Source: Thermoanaerobaculia bacterium | Lineage (GTDB): Bacteria; Acidobacteriota; Thermoanaerobaculia; Multivoradales; J023 | NCBI GenBank assembly: GCA_030431255.1 | Contig: JAUIJL010000006.1 | Coordinates: 62,001 to 126,000 of the forward strand | Length of the DNA: 64,000 bases | Direction: 5' to 3' | Part shown: positions 52,508 through 61,900 of the stretch, in pieces | How the letters are laid out: every line of letters starts with the position of its first letter | Position numbering within the stretch: position 1 is the first letter of the stretch | The notes under the pieces: model-generated | The model's input: only the letters and a program-made list of their open reading frames with translations | Databases searched by the model: none | What the model was told of the DNA's origin: nothing | Program-made: the position numbers and the translations under genes

Positions 52508-53671
52508 TTAGACGCCGCCGCCTTCTTCGAGCTTCTTCAGCTCTTCTTCAAGGCGTTTCGCTTCTTCTTCCATCCGCCGAATCTGATCGTTTTCAGCTTC
52601 GACCTGCTCGTTGTAGCGAGAGGTCTCGTAGTTCTTCTCGACTCGAGCCACCGCGCCTTGATCCCCGGCGTTTTGATAGGCCGAGATAGAGGCTTCGTAG
52701 TTCTTCCCTTTCTCATACGCGAAACCCAGCTGCTTCCAGACTTTCTTCTGGTCTTCAGGTTTCTTCGCCAGCGACAGGGCTTTCTTCAGCGGAGCCTCGG
52801 CCTTACCGTGATTTGCGCTGCTGGTATAAGCCTGACCGATGTAGAAAGGAACCAGCCAATCCTGAGGGTTCTTTTTCTCGGCTTTTCCGCCGGTAACGAC
52901 GGCTTCGTCATAAAGCCCAGCACCCAGCTCCGCGGACATCTGAAGCATCAGGTTGTCGAACGAAGGATCTGCCGCGGTCACAGCGCTCGCAAGCTTCGCG
53001 GCTTTGAGGTAGCTGCTCTTCTTGGCGGTCTTATCACGGGCCATCCGACCCTTCTTGATCAGAGCATTGGCGTAGACCTTCTTCTTCTCCGGATCGTTGG
53101 GATCCAGCTGTACGGCTCGATCGAGAGCGGAGATAGCCGCTTCCATCTCATCGGCTCCGAGAGCCACCGCGCCGAACTTATATTGGATCTTGGCGTCTTT
53201 CGGATTCAGCTTGGCCAGGGCCTGATAGTCCTTGAATCCACCGTTCGTGTCCTTCACCTTGAGCTTCGCCTCGCCTCGCATTTGATAGAACGCGGCTTGG
53301 TGGGTGCCGGGAAGCTTGGAGGCGTCCACGGAGTTGAGAAGCTTCGTCACTTCGTTGTAGCGCCGAACCGTAAAATACGCCTTGCCCAGCTCTAGCTTGA
53401 TGCTCAAGTCATTCGGGTTCAAGTCGTAGGCTTTACGAAGATGGTTGAGCGCTTCTTCTTTGCGGCCGAGGCGCTGCAACGACATCCCGAGCATGTAGTG
53501 GCTACGGTAGCCCTCGGGGTTTTGGTCGACGAGCTGCTGAAACTCGGCAGCTGCTTGCTGGTAGTCCTTGGCTGTAAACGCCGCGACGCCTTCTTCCCAA
53601 CCCGCGAATGCGGGAAGGGTAGAGGCCGCAGCAAACAACACGATGATGCTTGAAATCACCGGTCTGCGCAT
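52508..53671 (-). CDS. Periplasmic TPR protein with C-terminal coiled coil
   Basis: A 387-residue protein with a signal peptide (MRRPVISSIIVLFAAASTLPAFA). About seven TPR units follow (AAAEFQQLVDQNPEGYRSHYMLGMSLQRLG; LDRAVQLDPNDPEKKKVYANALIKKG). The tail (about 340-387) is a highly charged coiled coil rich in Glu and Lys ending EEGGGV. GGAG precedes the ATG. It is the last gene of the TonB-system run and ends at a clear terminator. A periplasmic adaptor for the energised TonB/ExbBD complex is a reasonable guess. Confidence 0.8.
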   Translation of the reverse strand: MRRPVISSIIVLFAAASTLPAFAGWEEGVAAFTAKDYQQAAAEFQQLVDQNPEGYRSHYMLGMSLQRLGRKEEALNHLRKAYDLNPNDLSIKLELGKAYFTVRRYNEVTKLLNSVDASKLPGTHQAAFYQMRGEAKLKVKDTNGGFKDYQALAKLNPKDAKIQYKFGAVALGADEMEAAISALDRAVQLDPNDPEKKKVYANALIKKGRMARDKTAKKSSYLKAAKLASAVTAADPSFDNLMLQMSAELGAGLYDEAVVTGGKAEKKNPQDWLVPFYIGQAYTSSANHGKAEAPLKKALSLAKKPEDQKKVWKQLGFAYEKGKNYEASISAYQNAGDQGAVARVEKNYETSRYNEQVEAENDQIRRMEEEAKRLEEELKKLEEGGGV

Positions 53672-53754
53672 GGTTCGACTCCTTATTTCCGACTCCCGCA
53701 GGTGCGGCTGTGTATCGGACGAGGATGGAGAGATCGGTTGAGCAGCCCTACTGA

Positions 53755-54573
53755 TCAGCTGCTCAGCTGCTGGTTGATACGCTCGAGAAAGACCCTGGAC
53801 AAATTTGGCCCCAGAGCCGACGACACGACCTGTTCCATGGAACGGATCATGTCTAATACGGCGTCGAAACCGCGTCCGGATTCCATCTCCGACTGCGTGC
53901 GACGGGTGGTCGCCTCGAGCTCCGCCAGACGATCGCTCTCACCCAAGAGAGCTTTCGCCTGATCGTGGATTCCCTTGGCGGCCAAAGCCAGCTCCGTTGG
54001 AGACATTCGCTTCAGACGCTCAGCTGGAATCTGCCCGAGTGGCTCTTTGAGCTCCACGAGACCGGCGGTGACCAGACCGTAGAGGAGCTTGCACACGTCG
54101 AAGGCGCTGCCTCCGAGAACCGTGGCCAGCTCATCGATCGAGCGCCGTTCATCGATCTTGCAAATAACTTGCCACTCCTGAGGAGTGAATGAGATTGAAG
54201 CGCTCGAGCTTTGATTGGTGAAGATGGGGATGAGGCGGGTCGATGGAATTCGCTTGGAAAGGACCTGCCACTCATCGATGCGACGAGCCGCCTCCATCAG
54301 CAAATTCGTGTTGGACTTTTTGATCGTCCGCTCTTCGGTGTCGACGGCCGCCTTGAACTCGAACTCGCCCTCTTGCCAGATGGCCAGCTCGTAGACCGCA
54401 TTTTCGCCGGTGGTTGAGCCGGCGACGGCATGAACAATCTCCCCATCGCGGAGGTAAATTTCACCTCGTTGCGTGGGGGACTGAAGAACGAACACTCCCG
54501 TCTTTCCCGACACCGAAACCAGCTGGATGATGTCGGGAAGAGGGAGCTCTTTAAGTGACCCTTGGAAGGCCAT
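53755..54573 (-). CDS. DUF4388 (PATAN)-domain protein
   Basis: A 272-residue cytoplasmic protein. The N-terminal DUF4388/PATAN domain reads FQGSLKELPLPDIIQLVSVSGKTGVFVL, GEIYLRDGEIVHAVAG and AVYELAIWQEGEFEF. A winged-helix-like middle (about 130-190) and a helical C-terminus follow. PATAN domains occur with response regulators and phototaxis and gliding regulators. Its ATG is 17 nt from the tonB stop, so it is co-transcribed with the TonB system. Confidence 0.82.
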   Translation of the reverse strand: MAFQGSLKELPLPDIIQLVSVSGKTGVFVLQSPTQRGEIYLRDGEIVHAVAGSTTGENAVYELAIWQEGEFEFKAAVDTEERTIKKSNTNLLMEAARRIDEWQVLSKRIPSTRLIPIFTNQSSSASISFTPQEWQVICKIDERRSIDELATVLGGSAFDVCKLLYGLVTAGLVELKEPLGQIPAERLKRMSPTELALAAKGIHDQAKALLGESDRLAELEATTRRTQSEMESGRGFDAVLDMIRSMEQVVSSALGPNLSRVFLERINQQLSS

Positions 54574-54590
54574 GTTGCCGCGTTTCTAGC

Positions 54591-55307
54591 CTATTGTAGG
54601 CGGAAGTTCACCGTCAGATTGTAGTAGACGTCCACAGGCTTGCCGTTGAGGGTAGCCGGTTTGAACTTCCACTTCTTGATCGCTTCGACAGCTTGCTCCG
54701 AGAGACCCATGGGCAATCCTTTGAGCACTTTCACGTTGGTAACGTTTCCACCTTTGTCGATGATCGCCTGCACGATCACCACACCCTGGATTCGCGCCTT
54801 GCGGGCGATCTCGGTGTATTGAGGCTGCGGAGCCGAAACCTTCTCCGGCTTCTGTACGTCACCGCCGACGTGAATGGGACCTTCCGGCTCGGCAACGGGC
54901 GGAGCGTCGGGAATGCCGAAGACAATGTCGTCGACCTCGGGCAGGTCCACTTCAGGCTCGGGCTCTTCCAAACGAATCGGCTCCGGCTCGTCGGGCGTCG
55001 GATCCGGAATCGGCACCTTCTTGGCCTTTGGCTTCGGGATCTCCTGCTTTTGCTTCGGCGGAGGCGGCTGGAACCGAACCTGCTGAACCACGTAAACCTT
55101 CTTCTCTTTCTCCTGGGCCGTCGCCTGCTTGGCGAAGCTCGGCAGGTTGATCACGAAGAAGATGACGTGGAAGATCACTGCACCGATCAGCGAGTACCTC
55201 ATCACTTTATTATCTTCGCGCTCTTCTTCCAGGAAGATGGAGGTGGTTCCACCGGCGAAATCGATTTCGCTCTTCTTAGGCGGTGCTGTGGGTTTGTTTT
55301 CTGCCAT
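54591..55307 (-). CDS. tonB: TonB-family energy transducer
   Basis: A 238-residue protein. One membrane helix (about 37-60; YSLIGAVIFHVIFFVINLP) is followed by a Pro/Glu/Lys-rich spacer and a C-terminal TonB domain (about 160-238; YTEIARKARIQGVVIVQAIIDKGGNV, VEAIKKWKFKPATLNGKPVDVYYNLTVNF). The cytoplasmic N-terminus is unusually long (about 36 residues). It transmits proton-motive force from ExbB/ExbD to outer-membrane transporters. It lies 11 nt after the second exbD. Confidence 0.92.
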   Translation of the reverse strand: MAENKPTAPPKKSEIDFAGGTTSIFLEEEREDNKVMRYSLIGAVIFHVIFFVINLPSFAKQATAQEKEKKVYVVQQVRFQPPPPKQKQEIPKPKAKKVPIPDPTPDEPEPIRLEEPEPEVDLPEVDDIVFGIPDAPPVAEPEGPIHVGGDVQKPEKVSAPQPQYTEIARKARIQGVVIVQAIIDKGGNVTNVKVLKGLPMGLSEQAVEAIKKWKFKPATLNGKPVDVYYNLTVNFRLQ

Positions 55308-55318
55308 GGGTCAGGACC

Positions 55319-55810
55319 TCAGAACCAGAAGGATTCGATTTCACGCTGAGTGGGAATGGAAATATTGATGTCTTTCCCTTCGTCCCACTCTTCGTCCGTC
55401 ATTTCCGGACGGTCCGCTCTCTTGATGAGCTCGCGTTCGAAGATTTTTGCTTGGCGCAGGACGTCGAAGACACCCACCATCCCACCATAAGGCGCGTTTT
55501 GGTCGGGTTTGATGATCACCGGTTTCTTAGGGTTATTCTCGAGCTTCGGCTTGAGGTACTCGAGAACGTCTCCTTGCTCCATCGGCTTCTGATCGACCAG
55601 AAGATCTCCATTGGGAAGAATCTCCACCAATACGGAATCTTCTTTCTCGACCACCGGAGGCTGATCATCGTCTTTGGGCAAGGAGAAGTCCAAGCCACGG
55701 GTCGCCGCGAAAGTGGTCGTCACCATGAAGTAGATGATCAACAGAAAGGCAATATCCGCCATCGACGAAGTTGGAATCTCGTCATCCGGCTTGTTTTGTC
55801 GCAGCTTCAT
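55319..55810 (-). CDS. exbD: ExbD/TolR-family protein (second copy)
   Basis: A 163-residue protein with one N-terminal helix containing the functional Asp (IPTSSMADIAFLLIIYFMVTTTF) and a periplasmic domain. It differs from its neighbour in sequence and length, so it is a diverged paralogue rather than a recent copy. The stop of the other exbD is 2 nt before its start. Confidence 0.9.
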   Translation of the reverse strand: MKLRQNKPDDEIPTSSMADIAFLLIIYFMVTTTFAATRGLDFSLPKDDDQPPVVEKEDSVLVEILPNGDLLVDQKPMEQGDVLEYLKPKLENNPKKPVIIKPDQNAPYGGMVGVFDVLRQAKIFERELIKRADRPEMTDEEWDEGKDINISIPTQREIESFWF

Positions 55811-55812
55811 CT

Positions 55813-56250
55813 TCAGCCTCCGGACAGCTCTTCGACTGTCTTCTGCTCCGACAGCAGGTAGATCAGCTCGACCTTGGCCTGCTTCAAGGAATCAATGATG
55901 CGGTCGATGTGACGATAGGGCACATCTGCATCGGCTTTCAGAACGACGGGACGCTTCGGGTACGAAGCAACGAGGTTCGCCGCGAAGGCGTCCACGTCGT
56001 CAACGCGCCCCACAGGCGTGCTCATGGATTCACCGTCGGTCACTCGAATCTGCCCTTGCTCGGTCACGGAGATGTAGGCCGCGATCTTGGGCACCTCGAA
56101 TCGAAGCTCCGTTTTGGGAAGCGCCACTTGCGTCTTGTCCTTTTCAAAGGTGATAGTCACCATGAAGAAAACGATCAGCAAGAAGGCGATATCCGCCATG
56201 GAGGCTGTCGGAATGATCGACTGTTGTTCGTGGCGTGCTTTGAGGCGCAT
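55813..56250 (-). CDS. exbD: ExbD/TolR-family protein (first copy)
   Basis: A 145-residue protein: IIPTASMADIAFLLIVFFMVTITF carries the conserved Asp in the helix. The periplasmic part includes KRPVVLKADADVPYRHIDRIIDSLKQAKV. It works with ExbB as a proton-driven stator. Located 15 nt after the exbB stop. Confidence 0.92.
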   Translation of the reverse strand: MRLKARHEQQSIIPTASMADIAFLLIVFFMVTITFEKDKTQVALPKTELRFEVPKIAAYISVTEQGQIRVTDGESMSTPVGRVDDVDAFAANLVASYPKRPVVLKADADVPYRHIDRIIDSLKQAKVELIYLLSEQKTVEELSGG

Positions 56251-56265
56251 CTAGTCAGCCCGTCC

Positions 56266-56958
56266 TTATTTCTTCTTGTCCGCGCCGGCTGCCGCTCCGG
56301 CACCGGCCTGCTCAGCGGTGATGCCGCTACGCTCCATCTCACCGAACGTCTCCAGCAGCATGTTGGTCGAGGTCTCGATGTCACGGACCGACTTGTTGAT
56401 GCTGTTCATGAAGAAGTTGTAAGCGAGCTGGGTCGGGATCGCGACGAGGAGACCGGCAGCCGTGGTCACGAGGGCCTCGGAGATACCGGCGGCCACTGCG
56501 CCCGGATTCGAGAGACCCTGCTCGGCGAGGGCCTCGAAGGACTGAATCATACCGGTCACCGTTCCGAAGAAGCCGAGGAGAGGCGCCACGTTCGCCACCG
56601 AGGCGAGCAGCACGAGGCGTTTCTCGAGACGAGCCAGCTCATGGAGAGAGGCGGTCTCGATGGTCTTCTCAATGTCTTCTTTCGGCTGACCGTACTTCAA
56701 CAACCCAGCCTTCATGATGGAGGCGAGAGGGCCGCGGTATTGCTCGCAAATCTTGATCGCATCGCGGAGCGATTTATTGACGATCAAGGCCTTGCGCAGC
56801 TTGGCCAAGAACTCGTTCACGTTGATCTTGGCTTTCCGCAGCACGAGCCAGCGCTCGACCATGACCGCCAAAGCGGCGATTGAGAAAACCAAAAGAACCC
56901 ACATGACCGGGCCGCCCTGGTGCATGAACTTCCAAAAGGTACCACCAATGTCCGGCAA
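56266..56958 (-). CDS. exbB: MotA/TolQ/ExbB-family proton channel
   Basis: A 230-residue protein with three membrane helices (VMWVLLVFSIAALAVMVERWLVL; LVLLASVANVAPLLGFFGTVTGMIQSFEAL; ALVTTAAGLLVAIPTQLAYNFFMN). The GLLGTV-like LGFFGTVTGM and the Thr/Ala-rich third helix are characteristic. The start is a TTG with an excellent AAGGAGG 7 nt upstream. First gene of the exbB-exbD-exbD-tonB-DUF4388-TPR run. Confidence 0.93.
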   Translation of the reverse strand: MPDIGGTFWKFMHQGGPVMWVLLVFSIAALAVMVERWLVLRKAKINVNEFLAKLRKALIVNKSLRDAIKICEQYRGPLASIMKAGLLKYGQPKEDIEKTIETASLHELARLEKRLVLLASVANVAPLLGFFGTVTGMIQSFEALAEQGLSNPGAVAAGISEALVTTAAGLLVAIPTQLAYNFFMNSINKSVRDIETSTNMLLETFGEMERSGITAEQAGAGAAAGADKKK

Positions 56959-57378
56959 CGTTCTTCCTCCTTGGACTGATTAGACTCGCCGACTACGAGT
57001 CCGGTTCCAATTTTTTTCGCCAACTTCTCAAGTGTGGCGCTGACGTCTAAAAGAATTCTAGCTTCATGTGTCGACCGACAGTCGATCGGGGATGAGTCGA
57101 CACCCGACCAGAGTCGGGAATCCTGAGTTCCTGAACGGGCGCTCTACATTACAAGTGTAGAACGATCGACCTTGACCCGGTTGTCGCCGTTTCCGGCAAT
57201 GGCCGGGCTCATTCGCCGAGCCAAAAAACAGCGAGCTGACGCTCGGGCCTCGGCCCAGCCTGGGACAGGGCAACCGCAATACGCCCATCTAGAGTCGGCT
57301 GGCGCGCCATGTTAGCACAGCGGAAAATCTGAGGTCAACAACCCATTTGCTCAACCTAAGCCGCTTGTTTTCTTTGGT
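56959..57378. other. Intergenic region upstream of exbB
   Basis: 420 bases between the ruvC stop and the exbB start, both on the minus strand. On that strand, TCGACA (57069-57074), a 17-base spacer and TTTAGA (57046-57051) form a weak candidate promoter for exbB. GTGTAGA/TCTACA arms around 57150-57165 make a small inverted repeat (CTACATTACAAGTGTAG). No gene is apparent. Confidence 0.4.
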
Positions 57379-57888
57379 TTAGCGCGCCTTTCGAGAGGCC
57401 GCGACAGACCCGAGAGCGTCGAGTCTCGAACGCTGGCTGAAACAGATCGCAGCGGCCAACGCATCCCCGGCATCGGGCGTCATCTCGGACTTGGTACCGA
57501 GGATCATCTTGACCATTCGGGAAACTTGTTCCTTGTCGGCACGGCCGTGGCCGGTCACAGCGGCCTTGATCTCGGTCGGGCTGTATTCATAGAGGTCGAG
57601 ACCGGCCCTCGCGACCGTGGACACCAAGGCGCCTCGAGCTTGCGCCAAGACGATCAATGACCTTACGTTGATGCCGCGAAACAGGCTTTCCAGCACGGCG
57701 ACGGTAGGGCTGTGCTCGAAGATCAGCCTCTCGGTTTCGGCCACGAGGGTGACGAGCCGTTGCGCCAGTGGCCGGTCCGACGGTAGAGATATTCTGCCCT
57801 CAGCCAGCAGACGGATTCTCGATCCCCGTCGCTCGATCACACCGTAACCGGTGTACCGGCTTCCGGGATCCAGGCCCAGGATGGTCAA
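57379..57888 (-). CDS. ruvC: Holliday-junction resolvase RuvC
   Basis: A 169-residue nuclease: LGLDPGSRYTGYGVIE (first catalytic Asp), VAVLESLFRGINVRSLIVLAQARGAL (Glu), YEYSPTEIKAAVTGHGRADKEQV and the DAGDALAAAICF end (two Asp). It cleaves recombination intermediates. The start is a TTG with GGAGG only 2 nt away, an unusually short spacing; no better start exists. It lies 16 nt after the yebC stop. ruvA and ruvB are not in the window. Confidence 0.93.
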   Translation of the reverse strand: MTILGLDPGSRYTGYGVIERRGSRIRLLAEGRISLPSDRPLAQRLVTLVAETERLIFEHSPTVAVLESLFRGINVRSLIVLAQARGALVSTVARAGLDLYEYSPTEIKAAVTGHGRADKEQVSRMVKMILGTKSEMTPDAGDALAAAICFSQRSRLDALGSVAASRKAR

Positions 57889-57904
57889 ACCCTCCGTGGG
57901 CCGC

Positions 57905-58654
57905 TCAGCCAGAGTGGGCCTCCAAGAGGCTGTCGTCCGCTTCGAAATTCGCCCATACGTTTTGGACGTCGTCGAGCTCCTCGATCGCCTCCATCAGTCT
58001 CAGGATCTGAGGCAGCTGATCTTCCCCCAGCTCGACGGTCGTGCTCGGAATCATCGCCAGCTGGGCGCTCTCGATCGCCACGCCCCGATCATCCAAAGCC
58101 TGGCGCACATCGTTGTACTCGGTCATGGCGGTATACATCTCAAAACCGCCTTTTTCGGTCTCCACATCCTCGACCTCGAGATCCAAGGCCAGCTCCATGA
58201 AGGTGTCCTCGTCCATCCCCTCCGAGTCGACGACAAAGTACCCGCGCCGTTCGAATAGATAGCTGACGCAGCCGTTTTCACCCAGGCTGCCGCCGTGCTT
58301 GCTGAAAACGTGCCGCACCTCGCCGACCGTCCGGTTGCGATTGTCGGTCACGGTTTCGACGATCATGGCGACACCGCCGGGGCCGTAGCCTTCGTAGGAA
58401 ACCTCCTCGTAGCTTTCTCCCCCGAGCTCGCCGCTACCCTTCTTGATCGCCCGTTCGAATTTGTCGTTGGGCACGTTGTTGGCTTTGCACTCCTGAATCG
58501 CCGAGCGCAAACGAGGATTGCCGTCGGGATCGGGTCCACCCTCTTTGGTGGCGATCGTTACCTCGCGTAAGAGGCGGGTAAATATCTTGCCGCGCTTGGC
58601 ATCCTGCGCTCCTTTTCGGCGCTTAATATTCGCCCATTTACTATGGCCGGCCAT
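57905..58654 (-). CDS. yebC: YebC/PmpR-family regulator
   Basis: A 249-residue protein starting MAGHSKWANIKRRKGAQDAKRGKIFTRL, the family's signature. It continues GGPDPDGNPRLRSAIQECKANNVPND and YEGYGPGGVAMIVETVTDNRNRT, and is full length. YebC proteins act as transcriptional regulators or as translation factors at proline-rich stretches. AGGAGA precedes the ATG. yebC-ruvC is a widespread gene order. Confidence 0.95.
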   Translation of the reverse strand: MAGHSKWANIKRRKGAQDAKRGKIFTRLLREVTIATKEGGPDPDGNPRLRSAIQECKANNVPNDKFERAIKKGSGELGGESYEEVSYEGYGPGGVAMIVETVTDNRNRTVGEVRHVFSKHGGSLGENGCVSYLFERRGYFVVDSEGMDEDTFMELALDLEVEDVETEKGGFEMYTAMTEYNDVRQALDDRGVAIESAQLAMIPSTTVELGEDQLPQILRLMEAIEELDDVQNVWANFEADDSLLEAHSG

Positions 58655-58969
58655 TGCTTATCTCCTATCCGTCGCTCCGATACCGTGTGTGAGATACAAT
58701 CGGGTTGTTTGGTAGAAACTGAGCCCTGAGTCTTTGTTCGGGTCTAAGAGCCTGAAGCACGGCGTTTGGGCTTTGTCTACCCGGTGCGTGATCGTGCTTG
58801 GTAGGGCCGCAGAGAAACGGTAGTCTACAGGAACCCTAATCAAGACGCTTGTCTACGCAACCGGACCGATCCCAACGAATCCACGGGCAGACGATTTCCT
58901 CAGGCTGACAGCCCCGATGACACAGACCATAGTATTGATGGACAAGGACCCTTCGGAGACCAAGAGCAC
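58655..58969. other. Divergent intergenic region yebC / kinase
   Basis: 315 bases with no gene. On the plus strand, CTGACA (58905-58910) and TAGTAT (58930-58935), 19 bases apart, form a plausible promoter 34 nt upstream of the kinase start. No terminator is expected or seen. Confidence 0.4.
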
Positions 58970-61900
58970 ATGTCGGTCATCTTAGTGATCGAGCAGGACG
59001 CGGCCTACGCCAACCGCATCACCTCGGTGCTGAGGTCAGCTGGGCACCCGGCCGAGATGCTCGCGAGCCTCGAAGAAGCTTCCCAACACTCAGCCGATGC
59101 GGGGCTGGTGCTGGTGAGCGGTACCTTGCCCGGCGCGCCTCAGGTCCTGGCTCGCTTCTCCAAACATCAAAGGGGGCCGGGGTCGGTCGTGATTTTGCCC
59201 CTGTCGATCGCCGGTCAAGCGGCTCCGGCTCAGTACCACGCTGATCGAGTGCTCCCCAAGCCGTTCTCCGACGAAGAGCTGCTCAAGATCGTCGAGCTTT
59301 TTGTGCCCAGGCCGAATTCCGGAGCAGCCGCCCAAAGGGGCCAGCTCACGTCCGAGGAGATTTTCGGCGATGTGTTGGCGGAGGTCGAGGCGGAGGCCCA
59401 GGTGACGGAGTCTCGCCGGAGAAGGTCACGGGCCGACCACTCGGATATTGATCGCAAGCTCGAGGAAACTCTGTCCGGCTTCTTTCCGGACAAGCTCCGG
59501 GCCAAAGCCGAGGCCGATGCTGCTGCCCCTCCGGCCACTGCAAAACCGAAGCGACGAAGGGGAGTTCCGAGCGCCGACGAGATCGAGGACCTTCTGGATA
59601 AGACCCTCTCCTCTTTGGAGCTGCCGGCCCGCAGTCGACGGAGCAGAGGGGCCGAGCGCGCGGGGGCCCCGGCTGCTGCTCCCGGCCTCGATCCGGCCGG
59701 CCTCGACAAGCCGGCACCGGCCTCCCAAGCACAAGCAGCGCTCCCGACATCGTCATCAGCCACCCCGGCCCCGCGTCCGCCGGAATCGACACCCTCACAT
59801 TCCCCGACGACACATTCCCTGACAACACAGGCACCGACAACACAGTCACCGACAACACAGCCACCGACAACACAGCCACCGACAACACAGCCACCGACAA
59901 CACAGCCACCGACAACACAGCCACCGACAACACAGCCACCGACCACCGCGCCAACGGCACCACCCGCCGTCGCGCCGACAGGACCGATATCACCGCCCCC
60001 ACAGACCATGTCGGGGGCAGCGTCCGAGGCGGGGATGTCCGAAGCTGGGGCGTTCGACGGGTCGATTCCCCAGCCGACCGAGCCGCCGCCGACCGAGCCA
60101 CCCTCTTTTGTGGACGCAGGGCCACCGTCTTCAACCGACTCGTCTGTTGAGGCGCCACGAGCACCGAGCTTGGATTTCGGTGCTTCTGGACCCGCCTCCT
60201 CCGTATCCCCTTGGGGCAGCACCTCTTTTGCTCCCGAGCCGGCTTCCGGCTCGGCCGGCTTCTCGTTGCACTCCGAGCAGCCCCGTGGTGAGCTGACGAC
60301 GGAGCCGGAGCATCCAACGAGCTTTGCGCCGGACTTCCCCGAGCCGCCCTCGCCGTTCGACCCGCCCGCTTCGGAGACGGCAGCGGAAGAAGGGGCAAAC
60401 CCGGCCGCTACCGAAGCCATTGCGATTCCTCCATCATTCGATCGGCCGAGCGCTTTCGATCGGCCGAGCGCTTTCGATCGGCCGAGCGCTTTCGATTCGC
60501 CGAACGCTTTCGACTCGCCGAACGCTTTCGACTCGCCGCCGAAATTCGAGCCCGCATCGACATTCGGCTCGGCTCCCTCGTCTGTCTCATTCGAGAGCGA
60601 GCTTCCGCGAGCAGAGTCCTCGAGCCCTCCGGCCAGTCCTCGCATCCCCAAAGACTTCACCTTGGGTGACGAGCCCCCTTTGACTCCGCCGGAGCACCCA
60701 CCCAGCTTTGCGGATTTCGACACGGAGCCTTCGCCGCTGCCTCGGCCGTCGGCGTTTGACGGGACGGCGGCTCCCGAACCATCGGTCTCGCCCACCGATC
60801 CGAGCCCCCCCGCGAGCTTCGACGCCCCCTCGGACTTCGCTCCGCCATCGGAGCCGTTCTCCACAGCATCTTCGTCCCCTTCTGCGCCGGGCCACACCGC
60901 CCAACCGCTCCCAGATCCTTTTGAATCGGGCTCATTTGCCTCGGATACCTTCGGCGCGGACAGCTTCGCGCCGGCGGAAGAGGCCGCGCTCGAGCCGCCG
61001 GCTGAGGACCCATTCTCTGCGTCCAGACACGGCGTGCACCCCACGGATTTTGCTTCCGCTTTCAGCATGCCGGAGAAAGAGGCTCCCGGAGAGGACTCCA
61101 CCGATCGTCTCCAGGAAGCACTCGACGGCGTGTTGCAGATCCGCGGGGACAGGAAAACTCCAACGGCAACGGACCAGGAGGGCACCCCTTTCGGCGACTA
61201 CCGCTTGCTCGAACGGCTCGCGGTCGGGGGCATGGCCGAGGTTTGGAGAGCCCGTCGTCGCGGCGTCGAGGGCTTCCAAAAAACCGTTGCGATCAAAAAA
61301 ATCCTCTCCCACCTCACCGGCAGCAGCGACTTCGTCACGATGTTTATCGACGAAGCCAAGCTCGCAGCCCAGCTCAATCACGCCAACATCATCCAGATCT
61401 ATGACCTCGGCAAAGTCGACGAAGACTTCTTTATTGCCATGGAGCTGGTGGACGGCAAGGATCTCCGCAGCATTCTGAACCGATCCGACGAGCTGGAACG
61501 TCCGATTCCGCCCGGTTTGGCGCTGACCATCGTCGCGGCGCTCGCGCGAGCACTCGACTACGCCCACCGAAAGCGTGATTTCGACAATCGAGCTCTCGGC
61601 TTAGTGCATCGAGACGTTTCGCCCCAGAATGTTCTCATCAGTTTCGAAGGTGAGATCAAGCTGTGTGATTTCGGCATCGTCAAAGCGGTCGCGAAAGCCA
61701 GCACCACCCAAATGGGCGCCCTCAAAGGCAAGCTCCAATACATGTCGCCTGAGCAGGCCTGGGGTAAAGAAGTCGATGCCCGGTCCGACATCTTCTCGCT
61801 CGGCTCGGTGCTGTTCGAGGTCTTGACCGGAGAGCGGTTGTTCACCGGCGATAGCGAAATCGGTGTCTTGGATGCCGTGCGCGATTGTCGCGTTCGAGCC

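Noticed and set aside
59821-59950. Short regular repeats as a CRISPR array
   Set aside because: Units are contiguous 15-base codon repeats without spacers and lie inside a coding frame.
59230-61185. 651-codon antisense open frame opposite the kinase linker
   Set aside because: It arises from the Pro/Ser-rich, stop-poor composition of the sense gene and is low-complexity throughout.
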